Shown one piece after another: positions 61,705 through 64,000 of a DNA stretch of 64,000 nucleotides. The position numbers were made by a program, and so were the translations under genes. Positions within the stretch are counted from its first letter, which is position 1; each line of letters begins with the position of its first letter. The notes under the pieces were generated by a model that worked only from the letters and a program-made list of their open reading frames with translations, was not told where the DNA came from and did no database searches. The stretch is from contig NZ_JWJG01000028.1 in NCBI RefSeq assembly GCF_000818395.1, positions 3,809,561-3,873,560 of the forward strand, read 5' to 3'. The stretch comes from Noviherbaspirillum autotrophicum (GTDB lineage: Bacteria; Pseudomonadota; Gammaproteobacteria; Burkholderiales; Burkholderiaceae_D).

Positions 61705-63378
61705 TCAGAATCGCGTGAACTGCGCTTCATCCACCTTGCCGTCGCCGCCGAGGGCAAGCGCAACGCTCGCCGGTTTCATTTCCGTATGCAGAGGGAAAGG
61801 TGCCTTGCCTGCCCGGGCAGACTTGCGCACCATTTTGGTGGCGCCACTCGCCTGCTTTCCGCTCTCCAGCTTGAAGAAGCTCATGGTGTTCTGGAGCTGC
61901 TCTGCCTGGCCGCTCATTTCCTCGGCGGTCGCGGCAAGCTCTTCGGAACTGGATGCGTTCTGCTGCGTGACCTGGCTCAATTGCGTCATCGCGGTATTGA
62001 TCTGTCCGACGCCGGACGACTGTTCCTCGGAAGCCGCCGTGATCTCCTGAACCAGATCCGAAGTCTTCTTGATGTTCGGCACCATCGCATCCAGCAAGTA
62101 GCCAGCCTTTTCCGCTAGTTCTACGCTGCTGGTGGCGACTTCACTGATTTCCTGGGCTGCGACCTGGCTGCGTTCGGCGAGCTTGCGCACTTCGGCCGCC
62201 ACTACCGCGAAACCCTTGCCGTGCTCGCCGGCGCGAGCAGCCTCGATCGCGGCATTCAATGCCAGCAGGTTGGTCTGGTAGGCGATATCGTCGATGATCA
62301 CGATCTTCTTCGCGATCTGGTTCATGGCCGCGGCAGTTTCCTTGACCGCCGCACCGCCTTCGGCCGCTTCCTGCGCAGCCTTGGTCGCCATGCCGTCGGT
62401 AACCTTCGAGTTCTCGGTGTTTTGCGCGATCGAGGAAGTCATCTGCTCGACCGAGGCGCTGGTCTCCTCAACGCTGGCGGCCTGTTCGCTGGCGGCCTGC
62501 GACAGCGATTGTGCGGTGGCTGAGACTTGTTCTGATGCACTGGAGATGTTATCGGTTGCGCTGCGTACATCGTTGATGATTTCCGACAGCTTCTCCACCA
62601 TGGTTTTCATGGAGAACATCAGGCTGTTCTTGTCGTTCGCCTTCACGGTCACGTCCACGGTGAGGTCGCCCTCGCTGATGCGGCGCGCGATGTCGGCCGC
62701 CACAAACGGTTCGCCGCCCAGTTGCTTGGTCAGGCTGCGGGTGATCAGGATGCCGAGCGCCAGGCCGGCGAGCGCGCTGCCGGCCACCAGAAGGATCATG
62801 AACAAGCGGCTCTCATGATAGAGATCGTTCGCGTCCTTGGCCGCCGCCACGCCGTTTTCCTCTTTCAATCGGGTCAGCTCGGTCAGCTTGTCGTCAACCC
62901 CTGTGGCCTGGGGCATGAAAGTGGTGAAGATGTATTGCGTGCTTTCCCTGTTTTCCTGGAGCTTCTCGCTCTCGACTTTCTGGATCACTTCCGGAATCAG
63001 CTTGTCGTAATCCTCCAGCATGCGGTCCAGTTCGGCCAGCTTGCGCTTGCCCTGCTCGGAATAGAACATGGGCCGCGCCTTGTCCAGGTTTTCCTTCATC
63101 AGCGAGCGGCTCTTCCGGATCGCATCGACTGCTTTCTTCCTATCCTCCATGGTCGGCGCCAGAGCCAGCGTCCGGACTGCACGTCCGATATAGATCAGAT
63201 CGATATTCGCCTCCTTGACGTAGGAAACGCCCAGCAATTCCATTTCGTACAAGCGCTGGGCGGTCTCGCTGATCTTGCTCATGTTGAAAATCCCGACGCC
63301 GCCAACGATTGCTCCGAGAATCGAAACAAACAAGAAGCCGGCAATCAACCTTGTTCCCACTTTCATGTTCTTGAACAT
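61705..63378 (-). CDS. Methyl-accepting chemotaxis protein
   Basis: A 557-residue transmembrane chemoreceptor: TM1 (about 11-31), a periplasmic four-helix-bundle sensor (about 32-185), TM2 (about 190-212), HAMP (about 213-268) and a cytoplasmic signalling domain whose tip is [20 protein letters not shown]. It lacks a C-terminal NWETF-type pentapeptide, which fits the simple CheR in this operon. The start at 63378 has GGGAGGAG just upstream. Ligand unknown; 4HB sensors bind amino acids or organic acids in known cases. Confidence 0.95.
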   Translation of the reverse strand: MFKNMKVGTRLIAGFLFVSILGAIVGGVGIFNMSKISETAQRLYEMELLGVSYVKEANIDLIYIGRAVRTLALAPTMEDRKKAVDAIRKSRSLMKENLDKARPMFYSEQGKRKLAELDRMLEDYDKLIPEVIQKVESEKLQENRESTQYIFTTFMPQATGVDDKLTELTRLKEENGVAAAKDANDLYHESRLFMILLVAGSALAGLALGILITRSLTKQLGGEPFVAADIARRISEGDLTVDVTVKANDKNSLMFSMKTMVEKLSEIINDVRSATDNISSASEQVSATAQSLSQAASEQAASVEETSASVEQMTSSIAQNTENSKVTDGMATKAAQEAAEGGAAVKETAAAMNQIAKKIVIIDDIAYQTNLLALNAAIEAARAGEHGKGFAVVAAEVRKLAERSQVAAQEISEVATSSVELAEKAGYLLDAMVPNIKKTSDLVQEITAASEEQSSGVGQINTAMTQLSQVTQQNASSSEELAATAEEMSGQAEQLQNTMSFFKLESGKQASGATKMVRKSARAGKAPFPLHTEMKPASVALALGGDGKVDEAQFTRF

Positions 63379-63439
63379 GTTTACTCCTCCCAAAATTCTT
63401 AAGTCATCATCAGCCTGCCCGGCCGGATCATGTTCGCGC

Positions 63440-64000
63440 TCAGGCCGCTTGCGTTTCCTGATTTGCCACCTCTTGAACCAGCATCGGCACATCGAGAATC
63501 AACGCTACCTCGCCATTGCCGAGGATGGTCGATCCGCTGATGCACCTCAGATGCCCGAACATCTTTCCCAACGGCTTGATCACCGTCTGAAATTCGCCCA
63601 GCAAGGTATCGACCACCAGGCCAGCCTTCTTCCCCGCGTAATTGACGACCACGATGCTTTCCCTCCGACCAGCCGCTCCTGCCACACCGAACAATTCGCG
63701 TAGCCGGATGAACGGCAGGACCTCGCCGCGCAGATTGGTATAGTCGTGCCCGGGCTCGCAAGAAAACTCGATGCATTCCTCGATCATGTCGAGCGGGATG
63801 ACGAACGTCGATCCGCCGAGCCCGACCAGAAATCCGTTGATGATGGCCAGCGTCAGCGGCAGCCGTACGACGACCTTGGTGCCCGCGCCTTCCTCGCTCT
63901 GCACATCCACGCCGCCGCGCAGCGCGGTAATGTTGCGCTTGACAACGTCCATGCCGACACCGCGTCCCGACAGGTTGGTGACTTGGTCAGCGGTCGAAAA
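63440..64000 (-). CDS. cheA: Chemotaxis histidine kinase CheA (5' part outside window)
   Basis: The last 186 residues of CheA. The frame enters the window with [20 protein letters not shown], the G1/F-box region of the ATP-binding domain, followed by the CheW-like regulatory domain ([28 protein letters not shown]). The HPt and dimerisation parts are beyond the edge. It is upstream of mcp with a 61-base gap, so the operon reads cheA-mcp-cheW-cheR-cheD-kinase-receiver-cheB. Confidence 0.95.
   Translation of the reverse strand, partial: FSTADQVTNLSGRGVGMDVVKRNITALRGGVDVQSEEGAGTKVVVRLPLTLAIINGFLVGLGGSTFVIPLDMIEECIEFSCEPGHDYTNLRGEVLPFIRLRELFGVAGAAGRRESIVVVNYAGKKAGLVVDTLLGEFQTVIKPLGKMFGHLRCISGSTILGNGEVALILDVPMLVQEVANQETQAA

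Overview
The window looks like chromosomal DNA of a betaproteobacterium in the order Burkholderiales, most likely family Oxalobacteraceae (Herbaspirillum/Noviherbaspirillum-like). The reasons are the continuous ndk-rlmN-pilW-rodZ-ispG-hisS-yfgM-bamB-der-hfq-hflX-hflKC-hisZ-purA block, the sdhCDAB-sdhE-gltA-odhAB-lpd TCA block facing a divergent mdh, and a DUF2863 protein, a family I know mainly from Betaproteobacteria. The genus is an inference from gene order and protein character, not a database result. No rRNA, tRNA, insertion sequence, prophage or CRISPR array was seen.

Region 1 (1-16142, all minus strand) is a long housekeeping cluster reading from ndk down to purA and a phosphoribosyltransferase cut by the window edge. 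It covers nucleotide supply, rRNA/tRNA modification, isoprenoid synthesis, histidyl-tRNA synthesis, outer-membrane assembly (BamB), ribosome GTPases (Der, HflX), Hfq and the HflKC complex. A BI-1 family membrane protein (plus) and rlmD (minus) converge on a shared terminator near 17075.

Region 2 (17107-30453) holds rlmD, then the stress/stationary-phase cluster surE-pcm-nlpD-rpoS-PolB-like exonuclease (minus, with ATGA-type overlaps). Next come a qor-type oxidoreductase with a clear promoter and palindromic operator, a PilZ c-di-GMP receptor, a DinG/YoaA helicase, a DUF465 protein, a PP2C phosphatase, a secreted coiled-coil protein and zapE.

Region 3 (30508-48906) is a TCA-cycle island. The minus arm is sdhC-sdhD-sdhA-sdhB-sdhE-gltA, a terminator, then odhA-odhB-lpdA and a small glycine-rich lipoprotein, ending at another terminator. 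A GntR/UTRA regulator lies upstream of sdhC and diverges from mdh, which has a near-consensus promoter. The plus arm is mdh, a CitE-like CoA-ester lyase, a small exported protein and acnA, followed by an uncalled 51-residue membrane peptide gene at 48704-48859.

Region 4 (49097-51964) has a DUF2863 protein (plus) converging with a CYTH-domain protein and an M14 carboxypeptidase (minus).

Region 5 (52290-64000, minus) is a chemotaxis/signalling operon: cheA (cut by the edge), mcp, cheW, cheR, cheD, a hybrid kinase with an N-terminal hemerythrin domain, a CheY-like receiver and cheB, then a 48-codon remnant of a second chemoreceptor and a 992-residue protoglobin-PAS-GGDEF-EAL protein. The pairing of two different iron-based gas-sensor folds, one wired to a phosphorelay and one to c-di-GMP turnover, around one set of chemotaxis adaptation genes is the most interesting part of the window. 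One of the usual iron-ligand histidines of the hemerythrin domain is replaced by tyrosine.
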